Below, piece after piece: positions 26,310 to 35,081 of a stretch of DNA of 64,000 bases. The notes beneath the pieces are model-generated. The model had not been told where the DNA came from, did not search any database, and saw nothing but the letters and a program-made list of their open reading frames with translations. How positions within the stretch are numbered: the stretch's first letter is position 1; each line of letters opens with the position of its first letter. Location: the NCBI GenBank assembly GCA_963773745.1, contig CAVZCL010000005.1, positions 2,294,001-2,358,000 on the forward strand. The letters are read 5' to 3'. The position numbers and the translations under genes are program-made. The stretch comes from UBA5069 sp963773745. GTDB taxonomy: Bacteria; Chloroflexota; Anaerolineae; Caldilineales; Caldilineaceae.

Positions 26310-27863
26310 TCAACTTTGGCTTCCGTTGTTGCGCCAGTGGCGGCCATCGCGCTTGAGCAGCTCGTCCGCGGCGGCGGGACCCCAACTGCCCGGTCGATAC
26401 TGCGGCAGGCGCAGCGGCGCGCCGCGCGCTTTGGCGGCCTCCTCCTGCTGCGCCCAGCCCTCGAGCAGAGCCGTCACTCTGTCCCACGCGACTTCCACCT
26501 CATCGTGGCGAATGAAGAGGGTGCTGTCGCCGAGCAGAGCGTCGAGCAGCAGCCGCTCATATGCCTCGCCCCGCTGCGCGCCAAAGGCCTTGAGATAGGA
26601 GAAATCCATCTGCACACGCTCGGCTTCCACCAGCGGGCCGGGTTTCTTGGCGTCAAAGCTCAGGGTAATGCCCTCATCGGGCTGAATGCGCAGCGTGAGG
26701 ACGTTGTTGGGCATTTGCAGCGGATTGTTGCCGTCGTCCACGAGCATGAGCGGCGGCTTGCGAAAGACTATGTTGACCTCGGTCAGCTTGCTGGCCAGCG
26801 CTTTGCCCGTGCGCAGATAGAAGGGGACGCCCTGCCAGCGCCAGTTGTCAATGCCCACGCGCCACGCCACATAGGTCTCTGTGGTGGAATCGGGCTCGAC
26901 CTCAGGCGTGTCGAGGTAGCTGGTCACCTCATGGCCGTTGACGCGACCGCCGGCGTACTGGCCGCGCACGGCAAAGCGTTCCACATCGCTCGGCGCAATG
27001 CGTTGCACGGAGCGAAGCAAATTCACCTTCTGGTCGCGAATCGATTTGGCGTCCATCCCCACAGGCGGCTCCATGGCGGTGAGCGCCATGACCTGCAGCA
27101 GGTGGTTCTGGATCATGTCGCGCAGCGCGCCGGATTTGTCGTAGTAGCCGCCGCGCTCGCCAATGCCAAGCGTCTCGGCCACGGTGATCTGCACATGGTC
27201 CACATAATTGCGGTTCCAGATGGGCTCAAAGATGCCATTGCCAAAGCGCAGCACAAAGATGTTCTGCACCGTCTCCTTGCCGAGGAAGTGGTCAATGCGG
27301 AAGACCTGATCTTCGTCAAAGTTCTTGTGCAGATGCTCATTAAGCGCATGCGCGCTGGCGAGGTCGTGGCCAAAGGGTTTTTCGATGATCAGGCGCGTCC
27401 AGCCCCCTGCCGCCGATCGGGCGAGGCCGGCGCTGGCGAGATTTTCGGTGATGGGCATGAAGACGTTGGGCGGCGTAGCCAGATAGAAGAGGTGATTGCC
27501 GGCCGTGTTGTGCGCCTTGTCGATGGCGGCAACGCGCTTTGCAAGCGCAGCGAAGGCTGAGGGGTCATCATAGGCGCCCGTCTGGTACTCAATCTGCTCG
27601 ACAAAGCGGCGGCACGATTCTTCGTCAACCTTCTCTTCGTTTGCGTCGCGCGCGTGCTCAACGAGGCTCTTGAGCGCCTCTTCGCGGTAGGCGGCGTCGC
27701 TGAACTCTGTGCGCGCAAAGCCGAGAATGTGCAGGCTTTCGGGCAGCGATTCCTCGCTCCACAGATGGAAGAGCGCAGGCAGCAGCTTGCGCTTGACGAG
27801 GTCGCCCGAGGCGCCAAAGATAACGATGAGTACGGATGGAATGGATTCTCTCGGCACACGCAC
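26310..27863 (-). CDS. zwf: Glucose-6-phosphate 1-dehydrogenase
   Basis: Oxidises glucose-6-phosphate to 6-phosphogluconolactone, making NADPH. It has 517 residues. The nucleotide motif is VIFGASGDLVKRKLLPALFH, with IIEKPFGHD next. The active-site motif FRIDHFLGKETVQN (near residues 190-205) contains the catalytic His and the phosphate-binding Lys. The C-terminal beta-sheet domain has VPFYLRTGKAL. It is followed at 3 bp by pgl and preceded by rpiB (55-bp gap), a compact pentose-phosphate operon. The 6-phosphogluconate dehydrogenase step is not in the window. Confidence 0.95.
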   Translation of the reverse strand: MRVPRESIPSVLIVIFGASGDLVKRKLLPALFHLWSEESLPESLHILGFARTEFSDAAYREEALKSLVEHARDANEEKVDEESCRRFVEQIEYQTGAYDDPSAFAALAKRVAAIDKAHNTAGNHLFYLATPPNVFMPITENLASAGLARSAAGGWTRLIIEKPFGHDLASAHALNEHLHKNFDEDQVFRIDHFLGKETVQNIFVLRFGNGIFEPIWNRNYVDHVQITVAETLGIGERGGYYDKSGALRDMIQNHLLQVMALTAMEPPVGMDAKSIRDQKVNLLRSVQRIAPSDVERFAVRGQYAGGRVNGHEVTSYLDTPEVEPDSTTETYVAWRVGIDNWRWQGVPFYLRTGKALASKLTEVNIVFRKPPLMLVDDGNNPLQMPNNVLTLRIQPDEGITLSFDAKKPGPLVEAERVQMDFSYLKAFGAQRGEAYERLLLDALLGDSTLFIRHDEVEVAWDRVTALLEGWAQQEEAAKARGAPLRLPQYRPGSWGPAAADELLKRDGRHWRNNGSQS

Positions 27864-27918
27864 CTCGTTCTTCGTGGATTGCTGCGCTGAACAGCGTTCG
27901 CTTTGCGTGGAGACCCGA

Positions 27919-28374
27919 TCAGGTAACCGAGCGGCCGCTTTCGAGCCCGTTAATCTTGTTGACGCGACGCAGGAACCGTTCCTCCTGCTGGAACTCAGCG
28001 CCCATGAAGGAGCGCACCAGTTCGCCGATCAGTGCGGCGCCGACAATGCGCCCGCCCAGGCACATGACATTCATGCCGTCATGCTCCACGCCTTGATGCG
28101 CACTGTAGCTGTCGTGCGTGACGCAGGCGCGCACGCCCATCATCTTGTTGGCGGCAATGCAAACACCTACGCCACTGCCGCAGAGAAGTATGGCGCGCTC
28201 CGCTTCGCCCGTCTGTAATGAGTGACCCACGAGCGCGGCAATGTCGGGGAAGTCGACCGACGTGGTGTCAAAGACGCCGTGGTCGATCACCTCGTGGCCT
28301 AGGGCGATCAGTTCATCAACAACGGCCGCCTTGCCGACAAAGCCCGCATGATCAGTTCCAACTGCAACGCGCAT
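27919..28374 (-). CDS. rpiB: Ribose-5-phosphate isomerase B
   Basis: Interconverts ribulose-5-phosphate and ribose-5-phosphate. It has 151 residues. RVAVGTDHAGFVGKAAV at the start and AILLCGSGVGVCIAANKM in the middle are the RpiB/LacAB signature; the conserved Cys of CGSG acts in proton transfer. MNVMCLGGRIVG is also typical. It is the first gene of the rpiB-zwf-pgl run. A 61-bp gap separates it from the iron-type transporter genes on the same strand. Confidence 0.93.
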   Translation of the reverse strand: MRVAVGTDHAGFVGKAAVVDELIALGHEVIDHGVFDTTSVDFPDIAALVGHSLQTGEAERAILLCGSGVGVCIAANKMMGVRACVTHDSYSAHQGVEHDGMNVMCLGGRIVGAALIGELVRSFMGAEFQQEERFLRRVNKINGLESGRSVT

Positions 28375-28435
28375 GGCTGCCTCCTTGTTCCGTGGTTCCG
28401 TGTTTAATGTTCCGAGTCACACGTTTCTCCTGCAA

Positions 28436-29497
28436 TTATACCGATTCTGCCGGGTATGCCATGACGGGCCCCACGCCGCGCACGGCAACCGGCTGGCCGA
28501 TGGCATAGGTGTGATAGGGGCCGAGGCGTGCCTCAACCAGGCGGCCCGAGCCCAACTGTACGGTAATCAATTGATCATGTCCAAAGAAGAGAATCTGGCG
28601 CACGCGCGCCGGCGCATCAGCGGCGGCTGGCGCAATGGCTACGTTCTCGGGGCGCACGAGCAGGTCGACGGCCCCCTGCGCTTCGTTCAGCAGCTCCAGA
28701 GTGCCCAGCTCGCACTGTGCGCTGCGGCCCGTGGCAGTGGCGGGCACGAAATTGGCATCTCCCACAAATTCGGCCACTTCGCGATCCGCCGGCTGGCGGT
28801 AGAGCTGCTGCGGTGTGCCGGCCTGGCGCACCACGCCGCGAATCAGCACGGCGACGCGGTCAACCAGACTGAGCGCCTCTTCCTGATCGTGCGTCACAAA
28901 GACGGCCGTCGCGCCCGCCGCCTTGAGGATGGCACGCACCTCGGAGCGTACACGCACACGCAGTCCCGCATCCAGGTTGCTGAAGGGTTCGTCCAGCAGC
29001 ACCAGCGCAGGTTCCGGTGCGAGCGCGCGCGCGAGTGCCACGCGCTGCTGCTGGCCGCCGCTTAGCTCGTGCGGCGCGCGCCGGGCCAACCCGTCGAGGC
29101 CGACGAGATCCAGCACCTCCTGCACACGCTTTTCAACGTTGCCGCCGTAGCGAAAGAGGCCAAAGCGCACGTTTTCCGCCACGGTGAGGTGGGGGAAGAG
29201 CGCGTACTCCTGAAAGACCATACCAATGCGCCGCTGCTCAGGGGGCAGATAGCTCGTGCCGTCGGCCACGCGCCGGCCGTCAATCTCGATGACGCCGGCG
29301 TCGGCCTGCTCGAAGCCGGCAATCAGCCGCAGCGTTGTGGTCTTGCCGCAGCCCGATGGGCCGAGCAGCGCCAGCAACTGCCCGCGCGCCAACTCCAGCG
29401 TAACACCATTGACCGCGGGAACGCCCGGGAAGTGTTTGACGATACCCTCGAGGCGCAGGCCCGGGTGCTGGCGGCTTGGCGGGCTGGATGGCGTCAC
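28436..29497 (-). CDS. Iron(III)-type ABC transporter ATP-binding protein (FbpC-like)
   Basis: 353 residues from a GTG at 29497 that overlaps the permease stop (GTGA). Walker A is GPSGCGKTTTLRL, the Q-loop GMVFQEYALFPHL, the signature LSGGQQQRVALARAL and Walker B VLLDEPFSNLD. A TOBE-like C-terminal domain begins around AEFVGDANFVP. The closest functional group by sequence style is the Fe3+/polyamine/sulfate class, and the fused two-domain permease partner favours the ferric-iron subgroup. No substrate-binding protein gene is adjacent. Confidence 0.85.
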   Translation of the reverse strand: MTPSSPPSRQHPGLRLEGIVKHFPGVPAVNGVTLELARGQLLALLGPSGCGKTTTLRLIAGFEQADAGVIEIDGRRVADGTSYLPPEQRRIGMVFQEYALFPHLTVAENVRFGLFRYGGNVEKRVQEVLDLVGLDGLARRAPHELSGGQQQRVALARALAPEPALVLLDEPFSNLDAGLRVRVRSEVRAILKAAGATAVFVTHDQEEALSLVDRVAVLIRGVVRQAGTPQQLYRQPADREVAEFVGDANFVPATATGRSAQCELGTLELLNEAQGAVDLLVRPENVAIAPAAADAPARVRQILFFGHDQLITVQLGSGRLVEARLGPYHTYAIGQPVAVRGVGPVMAYPAESV

Positions 29498-31122
29498 GCG
29501 CGGCTCCCATCACGGGGCAGTGTGAGCACCAGGCTGAAGGCAGAGACGGCCAGCAGCAGCAGCGATGGGGCCGCCGCGCGTGTGAAGGAAACCTCTGCCG
29601 TCGCCGCCCAAATCTGCGTGGCGAGGGTTGTGTAACCTGTGGGCGCCAGCAGCAGCGTCGCCGGCAATTCCTTGATCGCACTGAGGAAGACCAGCGCCGC
29701 GCCCGCCCAGATGCCACTGCGCAGCAACGGGAGCGTGACCCGGCGTACTGCCTGCCCGTGCGAGAGGCCAAGACTGCGCGCCGCTTCCTCAAGGCGCGGG
29801 CTGATCTGCAGCAGGTTGGTGCGCAGCGTGCCCAAGGCCTCGGGCATGAAGCGCACGGCGTAAGCGAAGACGAGCATTGCCAGGGTTTGGTAGAGAAAGA
29901 GCGCAAAGTTGGCGCCAAAATAGACGAGGCTGAGCGCCACAACAATGCCCGGCAGCCCATAGCCAACGTAGGCGGCGCGGCCGGCGAAGAGGCTTGTGCG
30001 GCTGGGGTAGCGCACGGCGTAGTAGGCCACGGGGAAGGCGAGCAGCACCGTGGCGGCCGCCGCCAGCACGCCGGCGCGCACGCTGTTCCAGGTGGCTTGC
30101 CACATGGGCAGCAGCGATTCACCCGCGGCCATGCCGCGCACGAGCCAGTAGATGATAACGCCCACGGGCAGGAAAACCGCGGCCGTGGCAACAGTTCCAC
30201 AAAAGATGAGCGCGGGCCAGCGCCAGCGATTCAGGCGTACGATGCGCGCCCGCCGCGCCGCGCCCACGCCGGCGCGGTGAAAGCGGCGCTTCCCTTGTAT
30301 GCGCTGCGCGGCAATCAGCAGAGCGAGGGTCAGCGCCACGAGCACGAGGCCGAGGAGGGCTGCCTGGCTGCGATCAAAACTGCTTTGGTACTGAATGTAG
30401 ATGATACGCGTGAAGCTGGGAAAGCGCAGCAGCGACACGGCGCCGAAATCGGAGAGGGCATAGAGCGCCACGAGCAGCGATCCTGCCGCAATGGCAGGCC
30501 GCAGCGCAGGCAGCGTAATGCGCCAGAAGCTCTCCCAGGCCGAGCGGCCCAGGCTGCGCGCCGCATCTTCGAGTGCTGGGTCCAGCATCTGCAGCCCCGC
30601 GCGCAGGCTGAGGAAGAGGTAGGGGTAGCTGAAGAGTGTGAGCGTCCACGTTGCGCCCGTAAGCCCATAAATGGAGGGCAAGCGATCGACGCCAAGCGGT
30701 TCGAGCCAGCCCTGCACCATGCCGCGCGGCCCCAGCAGTGCCACCACGGCAAAGGCCCCAACGTAGCTGGGAAAGACAAGGGGTAGTGTCGCAATCACCG
30801 TCCAGTAGCGCGCGCCGGGAAGGTCCGTGCGCGCCGTGAGAAAGGCGAGCGGCAGCGCAATCAGCAGCGAAAAGAGTGTGACGAGCAGGGCCAGTACGAG
30901 GCTGTTGATTGTCACTTGCAGCGTGCGCGCCTGGAGCACAAGGTCCAGTGCGGGGCGCAGGCCCAGCCCAGCCGCGCGCAGCAGCAGGTAGAGCAGCGGC
31001 AGCAGCATAAGCGCGGCGACGGCGATCGCGGCCGCCACGAGCAGGCGCGGCACGCGCGCGCCCTGCGTCGGGCGCGCGTTGGTTTGCGCTGTCGGATTGG
31101 CGGCGGTCAGTCCACTCTCCAT
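29494..31122 (-). CDS. Iron(III)-type ABC transporter permease, two fused membrane domains (FbpB-like)
   Basis: 542 residues from ATG 31122. Two homologous permease domains of about six helices each are visible. Each has an EAA loop: DAARSLGRSAWESFWRITLP near residue 190 and EAARSLGLSHGQAVRRVTLP near 465. This duplicated layout is characteristic of FbpB/ThiP-type importers. The central linker is Arg-rich and cytoplasmic. The stop overlaps the ATPase start, so the subunits are translationally coupled. The upstream small membrane protein and flavodoxin are in the same orientation within 25 bp and 600 bp, suggesting co-expression under iron limitation; that is inference. Confidence 0.85.
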   Translation of the reverse strand: MESGLTAANPTAQTNARPTQGARVPRLLVAAAIAVAALMLLPLLYLLLRAAGLGLRPALDLVLQARTLQVTINSLVLALLVTLFSLLIALPLAFLTARTDLPGARYWTVIATLPLVFPSYVGAFAVVALLGPRGMVQGWLEPLGVDRLPSIYGLTGATWTLTLFSYPYLFLSLRAGLQMLDPALEDAARSLGRSAWESFWRITLPALRPAIAAGSLLVALYALSDFGAVSLLRFPSFTRIIYIQYQSSFDRSQAALLGLVLVALTLALLIAAQRIQGKRRFHRAGVGAARRARIVRLNRWRWPALIFCGTVATAAVFLPVGVIIYWLVRGMAAGESLLPMWQATWNSVRAGVLAAAATVLLAFPVAYYAVRYPSRTSLFAGRAAYVGYGLPGIVVALSLVYFGANFALFLYQTLAMLVFAYAVRFMPEALGTLRTNLLQISPRLEEAARSLGLSHGQAVRRVTLPLLRSGIWAGAALVFLSAIKELPATLLLAPTGYTTLATQIWAATAEVSFTRAAAPSLLLLAVSAFSLVLTLPRDGSRA

Positions 31123-31147
31123 GCCGTCATTGTACACAAGTTTGCGT

Positions 31148-31684
31148 TTAGCGGCTCTGAGGCGGGGTGGGAGAGGTCGGCGCTGGCGGCGTTGGGGGGC
31201 TCTGCGCAACGCCGTAGAGCGCACGCGTGGCAGGCCACAGCAGCCAAATGAGGCCGAGGATGGGCTGGAAGAGCGGGAAGAAGCCGTAGTCTGCGCCAAA
31301 GTGCCGCCAGACGGTGCCGCCAATCAGCTCTGGATTGACGAAGCTCCATGTGCCCACAATCAACGTGAGGATCGTCTCCACGCCTAGCGAGATGAGCGAC
31401 AGCCACCAGGTCCACGGGCGGCGATAGGCGAAGCCCAGCGTCGCAATTAGATAGAGCGTTGCGGCAAGGAGCGTGAGGTAGACCGGCAGGTAGTCGGTCA
31501 CGCCTTCCTTGAAGAAGAGCTGGTAGAGGGCGCGCACACCGGTGGAGAGGGCGAGCACGGGATAGGAGACGGCCAGCACATAGCCCAGCGTGCTGATGAG
31601 GCTGCTGCCGGCGCTGACCGGCTCGGAAGTTTGGCCGGATGGACCGGTGCGGTTCGCTGAGTTGGTTGGTTTGGCTTTCGTCAT
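31148..31684 (-). CDS. Small integral membrane protein of unknown function
   Basis: About 178 residues from ATG 31684, which overlaps the flavodoxin stop (ATGA). The cytoplasmic N-terminus is Thr/Ser/Pro-rich. Four hydrophobic helices follow (LISTLGYVLAVSYPVLAL, YLPVYLTLLAATLYLIATLG, WWLSLISLGVETILTLIVG, PILGLIWLLWPATRALYG). The end is a Pro/Thr repeat (SPPTPPAPTSPTPPQ). No family is recognised. Coupling to flavodoxin on one side and the transporter on the other suggests a shared transcript. Confidence 0.65.
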   Translation of the reverse strand: MTKAKPTNSANRTGPSGQTSEPVSAGSSLISTLGYVLAVSYPVLALSTGVRALYQLFFKEGVTDYLPVYLTLLAATLYLIATLGFAYRRPWTWWLSLISLGVETILTLIVGTWSFVNPELIGGTVWRHFGADYGFFPLFQPILGLIWLLWPATRALYGVAQSPPTPPAPTSPTPPQSR

Positions 31685-32235
31685 GCGTCTGCACTCCATT
31701 CATGGCGCAGCTGCGCAAGCCAGATGCGCAGACGCGCTTCGGTCTTTTCCGGTTGGTTGAGTTCATCGATGACAAGGCCGGCAAAGCAGTTGTCGTCGCC
31801 GAGCGCCCACGACTGCTCAAAGGTATAGCCCGCAGCCGGCCAGCGGCCGGCAAGGGTCGCGCCGCGCTCGACGCACTTGTCGGCAAAAAAGACAAGTGCA
31901 TCCACGAAGGTGGTGGGATAGCCCACCTGGTCGCCCAGGCCGAAGAGCGCAACCTGCTTTCCCGTCAGGTCCAGTTCGTCGAAGTCGGCGAAGACGCGCT
32001 CCCAGTCGCGCTGCAACTGGCCCACATCCCACGTCGGTGCGCCGATGAGCAGGTGCGTGTAGCCCAGCATTGCGGAGAGCGGCGTGGTAGCAACATCGTG
32101 CAGCGTCACCTGCGCCCAGCCGCCTGCAGGGGATTCGCATAGCGAAGCAATCGTTTCGGCCACGAAACGTGTGTCGCCGTTCGTGCTGCCGTAAAAGAGG
32201 CCGATGGCTATGCGTGCTGGCGTAGGATCGCTCAT
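31681..32235 (-). CDS. fldA: Flavodoxin (long-chain type)
   Basis: FMN-containing low-potential electron carrier. It has 184 residues. The phosphate-binding loop is LFYGSTNGDTRFVAETI (family pattern G-S-T-x-G-x-T). The isoalloxazine-flanking loops are LIGAPTWDVGQLQRDW and LFGLGDQVGYPTTF. The inserted C-terminal segment (AAGYTFEQSWAL) marks the long-chain class. Flavodoxins often replace ferredoxin when iron is scarce, which suits the neighbouring iron-type ABC genes. The redox partner is not identifiable here. Confidence 0.92.
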   Translation of the reverse strand: MSDPTPARIAIGLFYGSTNGDTRFVAETIASLCESPAGGWAQVTLHDVATTPLSAMLGYTHLLIGAPTWDVGQLQRDWERVFADFDELDLTGKQVALFGLGDQVGYPTTFVDALVFFADKCVERGATLAGRWPAAGYTFEQSWALGDDNCFAGLVIDELNQPEKTEARLRIWLAQLRHEWSADA

Positions 32236-32325
32236 GTGCCAGGTGTTGTGAGCAGAGGCGGCGCGCCAGGGAACGCCACACCGCGCCGGCGGGCGATCAG
32301 AGGCGCCATCGGCGGCGCCATCAGG

Positions 32326-32955
32326 CTAATTGGCGCGCTGCGCAAGGAAATCGGCAGCGAAATCGCGCAGTTGCGTGTAGTCATAAGCAGACTGGAACGT
32401 GGGAAAGTCCGCCCGCACGTTGTCGGGGGGGTTGAAGAAGACGCCCAGGTCGGCTGCGCCCAGCATGGTCGTGTCGTTATACGAATCGCCAAAGGCCATG
32501 ATACGGAAGCCGATGTGGCGAAGCCCCTCAATCGCACGCTCCTTGCTGTTGGCCATGCGCAGCCGATAGCCGGTGATGACGCCATCATCGTCCACATCAA
32601 GCGCATGCGCAAAGACCATGGGATAGCCCAGCTTGGGCATGATGGGCTCGATGAACTCGTAGAAGGAGTCGGTAATGATGACGAAGCGTGTCTGTTCGCG
32701 TACCCACTGCACAAAGGCGGCCGCGCCGGGAAGTGGTTCGATGGTGGCGATGACCTTGTGCACGTCGTGAATGGTGAGGCCGTGTTCGCGCATGGTGCGC
32801 AGACGCAGCGCCATAAGCTCGTCATAGTTGGAGATTTCGCGCGTGGTGAGCTTGAGGGCCTCGATGCCGGTCTTTTCGGCGACGCAGACCCAGATTTCGG
32901 GGATAAGAACGCCCTCAAGGTCGGATGCAAGCAGGCTGGGCAAATTTGCGGTCAT
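32326..32955 (-). CDS. HAD phosphatase, ThrH-like (phosphoserine phosphatase/homoserine phosphotransferase)
   Basis: 209 residues from ATG 32955; the longer open frame adds no conserved sequence. HAD motif I is SDLEGVLIPEIW (nucleophile Asp, with Glu in the second acidic position, as in ThrH). Motif II is FVIITDSFYEF. The cap/motif III region has NSKERAIEGLRHIGF, and motif IV is IMAFGDSYNDTTML. The length and DLEGVL match ThrH of Pseudomonas, which dephosphorylates phosphoserine and can transfer phosphate to homoserine. The physiological role is assigned by similarity only. Confidence 0.8.
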   Translation of the reverse strand: MTANLPSLLASDLEGVLIPEIWVCVAEKTGIEALKLTTREISNYDELMALRLRTMREHGLTIHDVHKVIATIEPLPGAAAFVQWVREQTRFVIITDSFYEFIEPIMPKLGYPMVFAHALDVDDDGVITGYRLRMANSKERAIEGLRHIGFRIMAFGDSYNDTTMLGAADLGVFFNPPDNVRADFPTFQSAYDYTQLRDFAADFLAQRAN

Positions 32956-33988
32956 GGTGGATGCGGCCCGGAGTGAGAGGCGCGCACGTGGGCGGCACGT
33001 GGGCGCCTGCGAAACGTTCTTCTGGTTATAGTCGAGAATTTTGGGAGCGGCAAACAGAGCAGCACACATTGTGACGCACTTGTGGCGCGGAAGAACTTCG
33101 CGTAGTCATAAACAGACCAAAGTGGGCAACAAGGCACCCCCGAGGGAAAACAAAGGCCGGTGGCGCCAGCGGCAGCAACCGGCCTTGGCGCCCAAGCAAG
33201 AGGCCAGTCTGGCTCGATCATTGCGCAATGAGTGAGCCAGACAGGCCTCTTGCTCCCGCCGGCCGTCTCAATGCAAGACCGAGAGGCCTGTCTGGCTCGG
33301 AGACGTAAAGCAAGTCGTCGGCGCCATTGACGACGCATCGTGGTTACTGCTTTCCACACGGCGCGCAGGCCATTGCAAAGCTCATGCTGACAGTCACACG
33401 GGTGATCCCTATGGGTGCGCAGGCGTTCAACATGATGCAGAGGAACGCGCCTGATGCGCCAAAATGATAGCTAAATTATAGCTTCACTAAATGACTCTTA
33501 CTACAAGCAAGTAGGTGTGCTGTCGAAAGATTCGCATAGTCACGTTGTGTTCCATTGCTTTCACCCTTCCCGCTCCACCGAATGCGTTAGCTCAGTGTCG
33601 CCTCTTCCGGCCCTGAAGAATCAATCGCCTTCGCTTCTCCCCATAGATTGCATCAGTATGATCCCCTGTAGCCCACGATACGCTCGCAGTATCCTCAATG
33701 AGCCATCATTTGCACATTTCAATCGATTTGTGTCTGCGTCATCTGTATGCAGGCTTTGGTTGCTCCTTCTATCAAGCCAGTCGGACGACGTCTATGCGAA
33801 TACTCGGTTCATGGGGCCCTCGCGATGCTCCCACGGCCTGGGCACTTCAAGTTTTCGCGCGGTTGTAGATGACTTCGCCTGGCACTGTTGCCGTTGTTTG
33901 CGGGAGCCAGCGCAGGACAACGGCACAGCGCCAGGCGAAATCACCCACAGCACCCTGCCGTGGATCTTGACCAGCACAAAACTGGCTA
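32956..33988. other. Long non-coding stretch with hairpins, lower GC to the right
   Basis: No convincing gene. Positions 33195-33215 and 33234-33254 form an inverted repeat (AGCAAGAGGCC core, one mismatch), and a third copy of GAGGCCTGTCTGGCTCGG is at about 33283-33300. From about 33470 to 33850 GC drops to near 50 %. An imperfect hairpin with arms 33874-33897 and 33917-33939 (TTCGCCTGGC...GCCAGGCGAA) precedes the recombinase promoter. A frame is open across part of this stretch in phase with the recombinase, but it shows no family motif and I do not call it coding. Confidence 0.5.
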
Positions 33989-34017
33989 TTGACATGCGCC
34001 GCTGCGTGCTGTATGCT
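33989..34017 (+). promoter_or_regulatory. Predicted promoter of the tyrosine recombinase
   Basis: TTGACA at 33989-33994 and TATGCT at 34012-34017 with a 17-base spacer, 36 bases before the proposed GTG start. This is one of the best sigma-70-like matches in the window. Confidence 0.55.
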
Positions 34018-34053
34018 GTGAATAGCTTAATTAAATGCGAAGCGAGGCCACAC

Positions 34054-34983
34054 GTGAACGCTATCCAGCCCGCCCAATCCGCCCCCCCTGCCCTGCCCTT
34101 CCGTGTCGACATGCTCGCGGGGCAGCTTGCCCCCTCCAGCATGCGCATGTACGAGCGCGACATGCGCGCCTACATGGCCTTCGCCGGCAGTGCTGAGGCG
34201 GCCCTCAAGGCCGAAACGCTGGCCCGCTTCCGCACGCAGTGCGCGTTGGAGACGACGCTAAGCCCCAACACCATCAATCGCATGCTCAGCGCCGTCAAAC
34301 GCATTATGATTGAGGCTGCCGCGCAGGGCTACATCACCACAGAGACGGCGGCATCCTTTCGCCTCGTGGCCGGCGTCAAGCAATCAGCCCTCAAGGACCG
34401 CGTCAAGGCCAACGCACGCGTGCGCATTGAGCCTGCGGACATGCGCGTGCTATGCGAACTCCCCGATGGAGAGCACCCAATCGGCGTGCGCGATGCCGCA
34501 CTGCTCGCTGCACTGGCCAGCGGAGCGCTGCGCGTGAGCGAACTGGTGGGCATGAAGACGGACGATATCCGGCGCAAGGGCAACAGCTACGTGGTGATGG
34601 TGCTGGGCAAGAACGATATCGAGGAGCGAGAGGCCCCTCTCAGCCGCGAAGCCGTTGCCAAAATCCACACCTGGCTGGATTTGCGCGCCGATGAAGGGAT
34701 CAACTGCGACGCTGTCTTCACGGCGTTTGATGGCCGCGGCGGGCGCATCACGGCTCGACCCTTGTCGACCACGGCCATCTGGCAGATTGTGCGCAAGTAT
34801 GCCGGCGAGGCAGGGCTGGCGCACGTCAAGCCCCATGATTTTCGCCGCTTTGTGGGCACGCAACTGGCACGCACGGACATACGCCAGGCGCAAAAGGCGC
34901 TGGGCCACAAACGGCTGGAGACGACGGCCCGTCACTATGTCCTCGATGAGCTGGAAGCCGGGCTGACCGACAACCTCTATTGA
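34054..34983 (+). CDS. Tyrosine recombinase/integrase (XerC/D-like)
   Basis: 309 residues from GTG 34054 (VNAIQPAQSAPPALPFRVDM). I prefer this start to the much longer open frame because of the promoter at 33989-34017. Residues about 30-110 form the SAM-like core-binding domain (LAPSSMRMYERDMRAYMAFA). The catalytic domain has Arg in ALLAALASGALRVSELVG, a Lys-containing beta-hairpin (VMVLGKNDIEEREA), HDFRRFVGTQLAR (H-x-x-R), and LGHKRLETTARHY with the second His and the Tyr nucleophile. All five catalytic positions are present, so the enzyme should be active. There is no phage or transposon cargo next to it. It may be a lone resolvase-type enzyme or a remnant of an integrated element. Confidence 0.88.
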   Translation: MNAIQPAQSAPPALPFRVDMLAGQLAPSSMRMYERDMRAYMAFAGSAEAALKAETLARFRTQCALETTLSPNTINRMLSAVKRIMIEAAAQGYITTETAASFRLVAGVKQSALKDRVKANARVRIEPADMRVLCELPDGEHPIGVRDAALLAALASGALRVSELVGMKTDDIRRKGNSYVVMVLGKNDIEEREAPLSREAVAKIHTWLDLRADEGINCDAVFTAFDGRGGRITARPLSTTAIWQIVRKYAGEAGLAHVKPHDFRRFVGTQLARTDIRQAQKALGHKRLETTARHYVLDELEAGLTDNLY

Positions 34984-35046
34984 GTTGAGCCGCAGGCACC
35001 GCAGCGTGTTGCGCCAACTGGTGCACGCAAGGCATCGCGCTGCTCC

Positions 35047-35075
35047 TTGCCATCCTCTTGCGCAACGGGCATAAT
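35047..35075 (+). promoter_or_regulatory. Possible promoter giving a leaderless TrkH/KtrB transcript
   Basis: TTGCCA (35047-35052), a 17-base spacer, then CATAAT (35070-35075). The ATG at 35082 lies where transcription would be expected to begin, and no ribosome-binding site is seen. Confidence 0.35.
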
Positions 35076-35081
35076 CAGGCT

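Noticed and set aside
29476..30786. 436-codon plus-strand frame
   Set aside because: Antisense shadow of the iron-type permease; composition is Gln/Arg/His-rich without motifs.
33874..33939. Integron attC-like site near the recombinase
   Set aside because: The hairpin lacks the R-Y-Y-Y-A-A-C and G-T-T-R-R-R-Y core pairs, and the recombinase lacks an IntI-type insert.
33517..34053. In-frame upstream extension of the tyrosine recombinase
   Set aside because: Contains a hairpin and a good promoter, lower GC and no conserved sequence; the GTG at 34054 fits the family length.
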